A DNA stretch of 64,000 bases from Photobacterium piscicola (GTDB lineage: Bacteria; Pseudomonadota; Gammaproteobacteria; Enterobacterales; Vibrionaceae): NCBI RefSeq assembly GCF_900166965.1, contig NZ_FUZI01000001.1:434001-498000 (forward strand), in the 5' to 3' direction. Made by a program: the position numbers and the translations under genes. The notes beneath the pieces are model-generated. The model saw only the letters and a program-made list of their open reading frames with translations. It searched no databases and had not been told where the DNA came from. Shown one piece after another: positions 35,908 through 44,547 of the stretch; position 1 is the first letter of the stretch; each line of letters begins with the position of its first letter.

Positions 35908-37004
35908 AGTATGATGTTGTGATCGTTGGTGCTGGTTTGGCTGGAATTATATTTGCTGAAAGATTTGCAAACCTAAAAGATAAGAAGGTATTAATAATTG
36001 ATAAAAGGAATCATATAGGTGGTAATCTATATGATTATTATAATTATGAAGGTATATTAATTCATAAGTATGGGCCTCATATTTTTAGGACTGATAAGCG
36101 TGATGTCTGGGATTATTTAGGTAAGTTCACTGATTGGCATTATTATCAACATTCAGTAGTTGCTAATGTGAAAGGTTTTCAAGTTCCTTTTCCAATAAAT
36201 TTAGATACTTACAACATACTATTTAATACCAACCTTTCTCAAGAAGAATTTCAAAGTAAATTAGATGGTTATAAGTTTACAGATGATCCTAAAAATGCAG
36301 AGGAAGCAGTTGTAAATCAAGTGGGGCATTATCTATATGAGACCTTTTTTAAGGCGTATACTATAAAACAGTGGGGGACTGATCCTAAAGAATTACATGC
36401 AGATACAGTATCGAGAGTTCCAGTTAGAACTGATAAAGAGAGTCGATATTTCTATCATAAATATCAAGGTTTACCTTTACTTGGTTATACTGATATGATG
36501 ATGAGTATGATTGATTCAAAAAATATTTCTATTATGCTTAATACTGATTATAAAGATATAATCGATGGGGTTGAATTTGATGAGTTAATATATACTGGAC
36601 CTCTTGATTACTATTTCGATTATGAGTTGGGAGAGCTGGATTATAGAAGTTTGATATTCGAGGAAAGAACATTTGAGCAAGAAAGCTTTCAAAGTCACTC
36701 AGTTGTTAATTACCCCAATAATTATGATTATACAAGAATTACGGAGTATAAGAAGCTTACAGGGCAAAAACATCACAAAACTACTGTTCATTTTGAGTAT
36801 CCAATGGAGCATAATGAAGCAAATGAACCATATTACCCAATACTTAACGAACGTAATAAAATACTAAAAAATAAATATTTAGAAAAGGCAAGAACTCTAA
36901 ATAATATTACATTTATAGGTCGCTTAGCTGAATATCGTTATTATGCTATGGATGAAATAGTCGAAAGTGCGTTAGATTCTTTTAATAAAAAATTTAATAG
37001 ATAA
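35904..37004 (+). CDS. glf: UDP-galactopyranose mutase
   Basis: A 366-residue FAD enzyme that interconverts UDP-galactopyranose and UDP-galactofuranose. The FAD-binding VIVGAGLAGIIFAERFA is near residues 5-21, followed by RNHIGGNLYDYYNYEGILIHKYGPHIFRT, the signature region of bacterial Glf. KQWGTDPKELHADTVSRVPVRTD lies near residue 155 and FIGRLAEYRYYAMDEIVE near the C-terminus. Its presence implies galactofuranose in the polysaccharide, with one of the neighbouring transferases acting as the Galf transferase. It shares ATGA overlap with the upstream gene. Confidence 0.95.
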   Translation: MKYDVVIVGAGLAGIIFAERFANLKDKKVLIIDKRNHIGGNLYDYYNYEGILIHKYGPHIFRTDKRDVWDYLGKFTDWHYYQHSVVANVKGFQVPFPINLDTYNILFNTNLSQEEFQSKLDGYKFTDDPKNAEEAVVNQVGHYLYETFFKAYTIKQWGTDPKELHADTVSRVPVRTDKESRYFYHKYQGLPLLGYTDMMMSMIDSKNISIMLNTDYKDIIDGVEFDELIYTGPLDYYFDYELGELDYRSLIFEERTFEQESFQSHSVVNYPNNYDYTRITEYKKLTGQKHHKTTVHFEYPMEHNEANEPYYPILNERNKILKNKYLEKARTLNNITFIGRLAEYRYYAMDEIVESALDSFNKKFNR

Positions 37005-37009
37005 TTAAT

Positions 37010-38209
37010 ATGCCATATTTAATTTCCATCTTGTTGATATATCCTTTTAAATTGAGTTTTTTCCCAAGTCTATCAACTTTACTTCTACTAAGTATGTGTG
37101 TGTTTTTCTTTATAAGAATAGGAGTTTATAATAGGGGATGGAAAATAAATGCATATATTATAATCTATATTAATATATTGCTGATTCTAGTTGCATTAAA
37201 TGTAATGTCGATTATATATAATGGTACTAATGATTTGAGCTATATAAATATGGTTTTTAAATATTTGACTATTATTTTTATAAGTATAAATGTAGTTTGT
37301 TATTGCATCATAAAAAATATAGATCTATTTGATTTCTTAAGAAGTTTTATAGTTGTAAGTGCCATTTTAGCATCTTTTTGTATCGGTGAGTATTTTTCTC
37401 CTTATATTAAACATATGATATCGACATATTTTATTAGCACTGATAATATCATTTACTCTGAAACATTTAGGGTTAAAGGGTTTGTATCTGGTGGCGGTGC
37501 AAAGTTATCCTTTTGCTTAGCTTTGGCTGTTATGTTTAGTCATGCTTTATATGTAGAAAAAAAAAATAACTTACTTATATTACTGTCTTTAATTATATCT
37601 GTAGGTGCCTTGCTTGTTGGAAGGACTGGAATGGTACTTACTTTTATTTCTTGGTTCGCGCTGCTGGCAATCACTATAGGGAAGCCAACGATAAAATCTG
37701 TTTCTATTTTAACTTTAGTAATTGTTATTATTTTGGTGGGAATTAATAATTTGGATTTTTCTAGTGATGAATTAAAAATGGTTCATCAATATTCATTCGA
37801 ATTGTTATATAATTATCAAGAAACTGGTAAGTTTTCTTCAAAAAGTACTGATGCTATATCAAATATGTATATCATGCCAAATTGGAATGTTATATTATTT
37901 GGTAACGGAACATTTTCATACGATGGCATTATTAATGTTATAGATGTTGGATATTATAAACAATTGTTTTCAACTGGAATTATTGGTTTCTTTTTGTTTT
38001 ATTTTTCAATTGGTTGGGGGCAATATGTTTCTTATAAATATATTTGTTTGAATGTCAATAAAGTATTTTGTTTTATTATCTTTGTTAGTTTTTGGGTTGT
38101 TGAGGCTAAAGAACCTATTTTTTTACATGGATATTCATCTAGAGTTTTATTGATGGTTTTTTTGTTTTCAGTTTTAGATGGTAGAATAATTAATAATGAA
38201 AAAAAATAA
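37010..38209 (+). CDS. wzy: Wzy-type polysaccharide polymerase
   Basis: A 399-residue membrane protein with roughly 10-12 hydrophobic segments and a larger polar loop between about residues 250 and 310 (LDFSSDELKMVHQYSFELL region), as in Wzy polymerases. GGGAKLSFCLALAVMFSHAL and LLVGRTGMVLTFISWF resemble the arginine-bearing segments typical of O-antigen polymerases. Sequence identity in this family is always low, so the call relies on topology and location between glf and a transferase. It starts 5 bases after glf and overlaps the next gene by 14. Confidence 0.75.
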   Translation: MPYLISILLIYPFKLSFFPSLSTLLLLSMCVFFFIRIGVYNRGWKINAYIIIYINILLILVALNVMSIIYNGTNDLSYINMVFKYLTIIFISINVVCYCIIKNIDLFDFLRSFIVVSAILASFCIGEYFSPYIKHMISTYFISTDNIIYSETFRVKGFVSGGGAKLSFCLALAVMFSHALYVEKKNNLLILLSLIISVGALLVGRTGMVLTFISWFALLAITIGKPTIKSVSILTLVIVIILVGINNLDFSSDELKMVHQYSFELLYNYQETGKFSSKSTDAISNMYIMPNWNVILFGNGTFSYDGIINVIDVGYYKQLFSTGIIGFFLFYFSIGWGQYVSYKYICLNVNKVFCFIIFVSFWVVEAKEPIFLHGYSSRVLLMVFLFSVLDGRIINNEKK

Positions 38210-39332
38210 CAAAAGAATAATTCATGTTATAACAGGTTTGGGTAATGGCGGTGCAGAAGGTGTTTTGTTTCGTTTGATTAATGAAACAAATAAGGAAATA
38301 GAACATGTGGTTGTTTCTATTACTGGTGAAGGTAAATATGGAAAATATCTTAAAGATATTGGTTGTGATATATACACTCTAAATGCAAAAAGAAGTATTT
38401 TGGCATTATTTATTTCGTTACCTAGATTAATTAAAATAATCTATATAAGTAAACCAGATGTTGTACAAACATGGATGTATCATGCAGATATAATAGGAGG
38501 CGTTGCGGCCAAGTTTTGTCGTGTGAAGAAAATATATTGGGGGTTGAGGCATACTGATTTAACCCCAACAGTTAACAGTAGAAGTACTTTGATTGCTGCA
38601 AAAGTTTGTGCGTTATTTTCTTATTTCATTCCAAATAAAATAGTTACATGCTCTTTAAACGCCGTCAGTAATCATATAAAAGTTGGCTATAGAGATATTT
38701 TTCATTATATCCCTAATGGGTTAGATATAAACAGGTATTCATCGTCTGAAGAAAAAAGAAATATCGGACAACGGCAACTTAAATTAGACAATAGTAAAAT
38801 AATATTAGGATGTGTGGCAAGGTATCACCCTCAAAAAAATCACGTTGGCCTTATAAATGCATTCAGCAATCTTAAAAATAGTAATATTCAACTACTTTTA
38901 GTCGGTTCTGGTTGCACAGAAGATAATGAAAAACTAGTTTCTTTAATTAAGTCGAACGAAGTGTCTGAAAAAGTTTCTCTAGTAGGAGAGCAAGATGATA
39001 TCTCAATGATTATGAATGTAATTGATATTCTTATTCTTTCATCGTTTGGAGAAGGGTTTCCTAATGTTATTGCTGAGGCCATGTCCACTGGAAAAATTAT
39101 TGTTACGACAGATGTTGGGGATTCAAGGCATATAATTGGGAAAATGAACGTTGTTTGTAAATCTATAAATGATAATTGTTTGTATGAAGGAATGAAAAAC
39201 GGGATAGCTATGTATGAAAATATGAATACTAGAAAAGAAATACAGAAGTATAATGAATCTAGAGTTAAAGAAAAATACTCTTTGCCTAGAATGTGTGATT
39301 CTTATGTCGCACTTTGGAGAAGCAATGAATAA
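38196..39332 (+). CDS. Glycosyltransferase family 4
   Basis: 378 residues with GT-B layout: N-terminal HVITGLGNGGAEGVLFRL, a central hinge IPNGLDINRYSS and ILGCVARYHPQKNH, and the donor-site block SSFGEGFPNVIAEAMSTGKIIVTTDVGDSRHIIG with the E-x7-E motif. It is a retaining transferase of the RfaB/capsular type acting on the repeat unit. It is the last intact gene before the IS630-type element, whose TA flank begins at the base after the stop codon. AT-rich codon use continues to this point. Confidence 0.86.
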   Translation: MKKNNKRIIHVITGLGNGGAEGVLFRLINETNKEIEHVVVSITGEGKYGKYLKDIGCDIYTLNAKRSILALFISLPRLIKIIYISKPDVVQTWMYHADIIGGVAAKFCRVKKIYWGLRHTDLTPTVNSRSTLIAAKVCALFSYFIPNKIVTCSLNAVSNHIKVGYRDIFHYIPNGLDINRYSSSEEKRNIGQRQLKLDNSKIILGCVARYHPQKNHVGLINAFSNLKNSNIQLLLVGSGCTEDNEKLVSLIKSNEVSEKVSLVGEQDDISMIMNVIDILILSSFGEGFPNVIAEAMSTGKIIVTTDVGDSRHIIGKMNVVCKSINDNCLYEGMKNGIAMYENMNTRKEIQKYNESRVKEKYSLPRMCDSYVALWRSNE

Positions 39333-39334
39333 TA

Positions 39335-40399
39335 CCAATCTGGAAAATTAACTGGTCAGGTTAATTCAATCTCTTGAACACATTTTAGTAATGCGTGAAG
39401 CCGATTCAATGCAAGACAGACCTTATCGACAATGTCGTTATAATCAGCAAAACTTTGATTACCGAGATAGTGTTGTCGTAACCAACTCCACACTTGTTCA
39501 ATTGGATTAAGTTCAGGGGGAATAGGGTGGAAGTTTGATGATACTGAGATTATTAAACGGATTGGCAATATCGCCAGCCAGCCTGCACCATCCATCACCA
39601 CAATAGCATGACTTCGTGATATTTGAGCAAGGTGCTCAGTCATTATTTCTTTATTTACCCAAGGTACCACTAACGCCTCACCAATTCCTCTTGCTGGGCA
39701 CACCGAACCAAATAGATAAGCATATTCAAACTGCTGTTGTTTTATCGCTCTTGGTCGAGTTCCTCGCTCAGCCCAAAGACGGGTAGTGGTATTTTGTTGT
39801 CCAAACCTTGCTTCATCTTGAAACTATACATCGACCTTATCGAGCCCTATATGCCCTGGGATCTTAAGGATCGTTTCAATTTTAAATTTTTTAAAATTAT
39901 CCTGAGCTTGTTGTGATTGTTTTGACCGTGACGTTATCCACGAAAAGCCCATACGCTTAAGTAGATGATAGATAGAATCTGGATGGTAGTTTTTATCAAA
40001 TTCATTGAGAATGTAAGCATGAATATCCGCTTCTATTAATCGCCTACCAGAAGAGTCTTGAGCTTTAAGTTTAATATAATTGGATAGCTGCTCACGTTGT
40101 TTAGGTGTGATAAATGCAGTACGACCACTACGCGGTTTTTCTTGAAGTCCTGCTAAGCCTTCTTCAAGAAAGACACTAATCGATTTATTAACACTTGTTC
40201 GGCTAACTTTGAGATATTTAGCAATTTGAGTACGAGATTGACATTCCTTGAAGTGCTATAAGGCAAGTAATCTCATTTTCATTTGAATCGTTTTTTGTTG
40301 GCGAGTAAGCTTTTTAAAGTAGGTATTGTTTAGGCTGTCCATGGCGAATATCATTTAAAAATGATGGTTTCAATTAGATCATAATTTTAGTTAGATTGG
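39335..40399. mobile_element. IS630-family insertion sequence (inactive)
   Basis: About 1,065 bases bounded by short inverted ends, CCAATCT at 39335-39341 and AGATTGG at 40393-40399, flanked on both sides by TA (39333-39334 and 40400-40401), as expected from TA target duplication by this family. The single minus-strand transposase frame holds two in-frame stops. The element sits exactly after the last transferase gene of the AT-rich cassette. Confidence 0.85.
39356..40342 (-). pseudogene. IS630-family transposase with two nonsense mutations
   Basis: One continuous frame of 328 codons from ATG at 40340-40342, interrupted by TAG twice. The first follows MKMRLLAL, about 29 codons in. The second lies in the segment KVDV-stop-FQDEARFG, where a tryptophan is expected. 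Otherwise the protein is complete: helix-turn-helix region (QIAKYLKVSRTSVNKSI), a winged-helix region with LKRMGFSW, and the DDE residues in FQDEARFGQQ, VVMDGAGW and LNPIEQVWSWLR. It is therefore a recently decayed transposase that cannot move on its own. Confidence 0.88.
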
Positions 40400-40402
40400 T
40401 AT

Positions 40403-40580
40403 AAAGCATTAATTATGCCACTTCATTGGAGGAACTACGGAGTCATTATTAAAGATACTTAGCAGATATTATCAAAATATTAAATTATGAGTCATGATAT
40501 CACCACAAACTAGGTGACTAAATTTACTATTTCAATCTAGGCCAATTAAATTCAGTGTTGTCGGAAAGTAGAAACGCTGC
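40403..40580. other. Unassigned DNA between the IS and the polymerase remnant
   Basis: 178 bases right of the insertion sequence with no open frame or recognised motif; probably decayed cassette DNA. Confidence 0.4.
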
Positions 40581-40937
40581 ATGATGAATACTTTAATGTT
40601 AGAAGCAGTGTTGAGCGCCGATTTTATAGCAATGGTAAAAAATAAGCACTTATGCGGTCACACTCTATCAATAGTTGGTTGTTTTTTGATGTTGAATATA
40701 TTTGGATTATTAGCTTTTTATGGTTGATTGGATAATATAACAAAGAATTTTTCTCACAAACTTCAGCACTTAGCATTAGAGGGTAATCGATTGTTTATGT
40801 GGTTTTATGTCTTAATTGCGTGGGCGATATTATCAATGACAACGGCTAATTTTGGTATTTCCATGCGTCAGAAATGGATGTTTACGCCAATATTTATTTA
40901 TATCAATTATTGCGGCAAAAGAAAAAAGGGATTTTAA
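40581..40937 (+). pseudogene. Remnant of a membrane polymerase-like gene
   Basis: A frame of 119 codons with an internal TGA at 40725-40727 that splits it into 48 and 69 codons, read in the same direction as the locus. The first part is hydrophobic (IVGCFLMLNIFGLLAFYG). The second ends in NRLFMWFYVLIAWAILSMTTANFGISMRQKWMF, which resembles the C-terminal end of membrane proteins of the Wzy or oligosaccharide polymerase kind found in vibrio surface-polysaccharide loci. It has no usable start and no ribosome site. It is probably the tail of an earlier polymerase displaced when the present cassette was exchanged. The family assignment is by resemblance only. Confidence 0.5.
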
Positions 40938-40945
40938 TATAACTA

Positions 40946-42070
40946 ATGCAAACTAAATTTTTATTGATTGCCTCCTTTCCTGATTCTATTTTAACTTTTC
41001 GTGGTGATTTAATTAAGGCATTACAGTATCAACAATTAGAAATACATGTTGTTGCTCCAGATATCACTAGATCTTTAAAAAACAAATTAACAGAGATGGG
41101 AGTTGTTGTTCATGATATTTATTTAGAACGGACAGGTACTAATCCTGCATCTGATTTTAAATATTTATTGTCATTGTATAAATTAATAAAGGAGATTAAA
41201 CCTAAATATACATTAGGCTATACGATTAAACCCGTGATATATGGTTCATTAGCCGCTAAATTAGCTAATGTTAATAATCGTTTTTCTTTAATTACCGGTT
41301 TAGGTTATGCCTTTACAGGCGAGGTAAGTGGTAAACGTCAATGGCTACAAAAGGTATTGCAGACTTTATATAAAGTTGCCCTTACTGCAAATAAAACAGT
41401 TTTTTTTCAAAATAATGATGATAAAACGTTATTCGAACAATTAGGCTTAGTTAATAAGCAACAAAATATAATTGTTGTTAATGGTTCAGGCATTGATATA
41501 GATAAGTTCAAAGCTGTTGATTTACCTGAAGTACCATCTTTTCTGTTAATTGCTCGTTTATTAGGAGATAAAGGTGTTAGAGAATACGCACAAGCTGCAG
41601 GAATGCTTCATAAACAATGCCCTGATATTAAATGTAGTCTTGTTGGCTGGATTGATAATAACCCCGATGCTATTTCTCAAATGGAATTAGATGAATGGGT
41701 AAAAAGTGGTGCGATTGAATATTTAGGAAGACTAAGTGATGTGCAGTCTGTGATTCAGGATTCATCTATATATGTTCTGCCGTCTTATCGTGAAGGCACG
41801 CCAAGAACAGTATTAGAAGCAATGGCTATGCAACGAGCAATCATTACAACCGATGCGCCTGGATGTCGTGAAACGGTTATTGATAAAGAGAATGGTTTGT
41901 TAGTACCCGTTAAAGATTCACATGCTTTATATGAATCTATGCTGTATTTAGTTGAGCATCCTGAGGAAGTAAAACGAATGGCTAAAGCTTCACGTTTAAT
42001 GGCAGAAGATAAATTTGATGTACATAAGGTAAACAAAGTTATGTTAACAGGGATGGGGATTATTGAATGA
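40946..42070 (+). CDS. Glycosyltransferase family 4, PglA-like
   Basis: 374 residues with GT-B layout: an N-terminal domain with FRGDLIKAL and TGLGYAF, a hinge near VNGSGIDIDKF, and the donor-site block LPSYREGTPRTVLEAMAMQRAIITTDAPGCRETV. Overall it resembles PglA of Campylobacter, which adds the second sugar (GalNAc in that organism) to diacetylbacillosamine. Placement immediately before the PglC-like gene with an ATGA overlap fits that role. Base composition is less extreme than in the preceding cassette, suggesting that this part belongs to the more stable backbone of the locus. Confidence 0.85.
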   Translation: MQTKFLLIASFPDSILTFRGDLIKALQYQQLEIHVVAPDITRSLKNKLTEMGVVVHDIYLERTGTNPASDFKYLLSLYKLIKEIKPKYTLGYTIKPVIYGSLAAKLANVNNRFSLITGLGYAFTGEVSGKRQWLQKVLQTLYKVALTANKTVFFQNNDDKTLFEQLGLVNKQQNIIVVNGSGIDIDKFKAVDLPEVPSFLLIARLLGDKGVREYAQAAGMLHKQCPDIKCSLVGWIDNNPDAISQMELDEWVKSGAIEYLGRLSDVQSVIQDSSIYVLPSYREGTPRTVLEAMAMQRAIITTDAPGCRETVIDKENGLLVPVKDSHALYESMLYLVEHPEEVKRMAKASRLMAEDKFDVHKVNKVMLTGMGIIE

Positions 42071-42666
42071 TAAAACGCCTATTTGATATAATAACCTCAA
42101 CTCTTGCTTTAATCTTATTATCTCCAGTCATTATTATCACAGCATATTTTATTCATAAAAAATTAGGCTCTCCGGTTCTATTTCGTCAGGTTCGTCCTGG
42201 TTTAAAGGGGAAGCCATTTGAGATGATAAAATTTCGCACTATGAAAGATGCGGTTGATAAAAATGGGCAGTCATTACCAGATAGTGAAAGATTAACATCT
42301 TTTGGAATGAAATTACGCTCTACAAGTTTAGATGAATTACCCGGGCTATGGAATGTTTTAAAAGGGGATATGAGTTTAGTCGGTCCTCGTCCTTTATTAA
42401 TGCAATATCTACCGCTTTATAATCAAGAGCAAAGTCGCCGTCATGATGTTCGCCCTGGTGTCACGGGCTGGGCGCAAATTAATGGTCGTAATGCGATTGG
42501 TTGGAATGAAAAATTTAAACTTGATGTGTGGTATGCCGATAATCAATCCTTGTGGCTAGATATTAAAATATTACTTTTAACCATAAAGAAAGTGTTTATT
42601 AAAGAAGGGATATCGGCTAACGATCACGTTACGATTGAACCATTCAAAGGTAATACTCATGGCTAA
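42067..42666 (+). CDS. Initiating phosphoglycosyl transferase (PglC type)
   Basis: 199 residues: a monotopic phosphoglycosyl transferase with one N-terminal membrane-inserted helix (LFDIITSTLALILLSPVIIITAYF) and the catalytic core with KFRTMKD near residue 57 and STSLDELPGLWNVLKGDMSLVGPRPLL near 91. This includes the Asp-Glu pair and the family's PRP motif. It transfers a sugar-1-phosphate, here most likely diacetamido-trideoxyhexose phosphate, to undecaprenyl phosphate, starting each repeat unit. The short length is PglC-like rather than WcaJ-like. It overlaps the PglD-like gene by 8 bases. Confidence 0.9.
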   Translation: MIKRLFDIITSTLALILLSPVIIITAYFIHKKLGSPVLFRQVRPGLKGKPFEMIKFRTMKDAVDKNGQSLPDSERLTSFGMKLRSTSLDELPGLWNVLKGDMSLVGPRPLLMQYLPLYNQEQSRRHDVRPGVTGWAQINGRNAIGWNEKFKLDVWYADNQSLWLDIKILLLTIKKVFIKEGISANDHVTIEPFKGNTHG

Positions 42667-43276
42667 GCTTGCTATTTTAGGTGCGAGTGGTCACGGTAAA
42701 GTACTTGCAGATATTGCATTATTAACGGGATGGGATGAAATTGATTTTTTTGATGATCGTTTTCCTGTTTTAAGTCAATTAGAACAATGGGATGTTGTTG
42801 GTAATACGGAACAGTTATTACAGCAACTATCTAATTATGATGGTGTCATTGTTGGTATTGGTAATAATAGGATTCGGTTAGAAAAACAAAACAAATTATT
42901 TAAATTAGATGCTCCTTTAATAAGCTTAATTCATCCGAGAGCCATTATTTCCACAATGAGTGAAATAGGCATCGGCTCGGTAATAATGGCAAATGCGGTT
43001 ATTAACTCATTTAGTAAAATAGGCCAAGCTTGCATTATTAATACAGCAGCAACAATTGATCATGATTGTAAATTAGCTGATGGAGTTCATATTAGCCCTG
43101 GAAGTCATTTAGCTGGCGGTATTTCTATCGGTATTGGCTCTTGGGTTGGTATTGGTGCGAATATTGTTCAGTTAGTAACTATTGGTGATAACGTTATTAT
43201 TGGCGCTGGCTCTACCGTTATTCATTCTATTTCATCATATCAAAAGGTTATTGGCTCTCCTGCAAAACCGATTTAA
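42659..43276 (+). CDS. Sugar O/N-acetyltransferase (PglD type)
   Basis: 205 residues from ATG at 42659, preceded by AAAGG; an in-frame ATG 24 bases earlier lacks a site. The N-terminal Rossmann-like part has LAILGASGHGKVLADIA and the C-terminal part is a left-handed beta-helix of hexapeptide repeats (IGIGSVIMANAVINSFSKIGQACIINTAATIDHDC onward). The histidine in TAATIDHDC fits the catalytic base of PglD/NeuD enzymes, which acetylate the amino sugar with acetyl-CoA. It would convert UDP-4-amino-sugar to UDP-N,N-diacetylbacillosamine. It lies between the PglC- and PglE-like genes. Confidence 0.88.
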   Translation: MAKLAILGASGHGKVLADIALLTGWDEIDFFDDRFPVLSQLEQWDVVGNTEQLLQQLSNYDGVIVGIGNNRIRLEKQNKLFKLDAPLISLIHPRAIISTMSEIGIGSVIMANAVINSFSKIGQACIINTAATIDHDCKLADGVHISPGSHLAGGISIGIGSWVGIGANIVQLVTIGDNVIIGAGSTVIHSISSYQKVIGSPAKPI

Positions 43277-43294
43277 TATTAAATAAGGATTTTT

Positions 43295-44470
43295 ATGTTA
43301 AATACTCCATTTTCTCCTTGGCCTTGTTTTACAGAGCAAGAAGCCGAAACAATTAGCCGTACGCTTTTATCAAATAAAGTGAATTATTGGACCGGCAATG
43401 AATGTCGTGAATTTGAAAAAGAATTTGCCACATGGGTTGGGTGTGAATACGCAGTTGCATTAAGTAATGGTACTCTTGCGTTAGATGTAGCATTAAAAGC
43501 AATGCATATAGGTCAAGGCGACGATGTTATTGTTACTTCTCGTACTTTTTTGGCCTCTGCATCTTGTATTGTGACTGCGGGGGCTAACCCTGTATTTGCC
43601 GATGTTGATTTAAATAGCCAGAATATTACCGCTGAAACAATTAAAGCGGTATTAACCCCAACAACAAAAGCAATTATTGTGGTTCATTTAGCGGGAATGC
43701 CAGCTGAAATGGATGACATTATGGCGTTGGCTGAAGAATATAATATATATGTTATCGAAGATTGTGCTCAGGCTCATGGCGCGAAATATAAAGGCCGTAG
43801 TGTGGGTTCAATTGGTCATATTGGCGCATGGTCATTCTGTCAAGATAAGATCATGACCACGGGGGGCGAAGGTGGCATGGTAACGACTAATGATAAAGCA
43901 TTGTGGAATATTATGTGGTCTTATAAAGATCATGGTAAGAGTTATGATGCTATTTATCATCAAGATCATGCTCCTGGTTATCGTTGGTTACATGAAAGCT
44001 TTGGTACTAACTGGCGGATGCTTGAGATTCAAGCCGCTATTGGTCGAATTCAATTAACTCGTATGGTTGACTGGACTGCAAAGCGTCAGGCTAATGGAAA
44101 AATGATAGATGAATCGGTTACCGGTTTGTTTATTGTTCGTAGTGTTATAGTGCCTGATTATATTGAGCATGCAGAATATAAGCATTACATGTTTATTCGC
44201 CCTGAATGTTTAAAACAAGGATGGAGCCGCGATAAAATTATTGAAGCAATTAATGAGCAGGGGGTCGCAGCTTATCAAGGTAGTTGTTCTGAAGTCTATT
44301 TAGAAAAAGCATTTGATAATACCCCTTGGCGTCCTGCTGAACGTTTGAAAAATGCGGTTGAGTTAGGTGAAACAAGCTTAATGTTTTTAGTTCATCCAAC
44401 ATTAGAAAAAGATGAAATAATAAAAACATGTACAGTTATTCGTGATGTGTTACAACAAGCTTCAAAGTAA
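43295..44470 (+). CDS. Nucleotide-sugar aminotransferase (PglE type, DegT/DnrJ/EryC1 family)
   Basis: 391 residues, PLP-dependent. The Schiff-base lysine is K185 in CQDKIMTTGGEGG, the cofactor aspartate-histidine segment is VIEDCAQAHGAKYKG near residue 153, and SNGTLALDVALKA near 57 binds the phosphate. It should transfer an amino group, usually from glutamate, to the C4 keto group made by the 4,6-dehydratase encoded next. The N-terminal PFSPWPCFTEQE is typical of the PglE/WeeJ kind. It starts 18 bases after the PglD-like gene with AAGG upstream. Confidence 0.9.
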   Translation: MLNTPFSPWPCFTEQEAETISRTLLSNKVNYWTGNECREFEKEFATWVGCEYAVALSNGTLALDVALKAMHIGQGDDVIVTSRTFLASASCIVTAGANPVFADVDLNSQNITAETIKAVLTPTTKAIIVVHLAGMPAEMDDIMALAEEYNIYVIEDCAQAHGAKYKGRSVGSIGHIGAWSFCQDKIMTTGGEGGMVTTNDKALWNIMWSYKDHGKSYDAIYHQDHAPGYRWLHESFGTNWRMLEIQAAIGRIQLTRMVDWTAKRQANGKMIDESVTGLFIVRSVIVPDYIEHAEYKHYMFIRPECLKQGWSRDKIIEAINEQGVAAYQGSCSEVYLEKAFDNTPWRPAERLKNAVELGETSLMFLVHPTLEKDEIIKTCTVIRDVLQQASK

Positions 44471-44547
44471 TTGTTATTTAATATTAAGTGTTGTATTTTT
44501 TCTTCTAACCTTTTCTTTATTTCATCTTTTTCATTTTAGGCTCAGCT

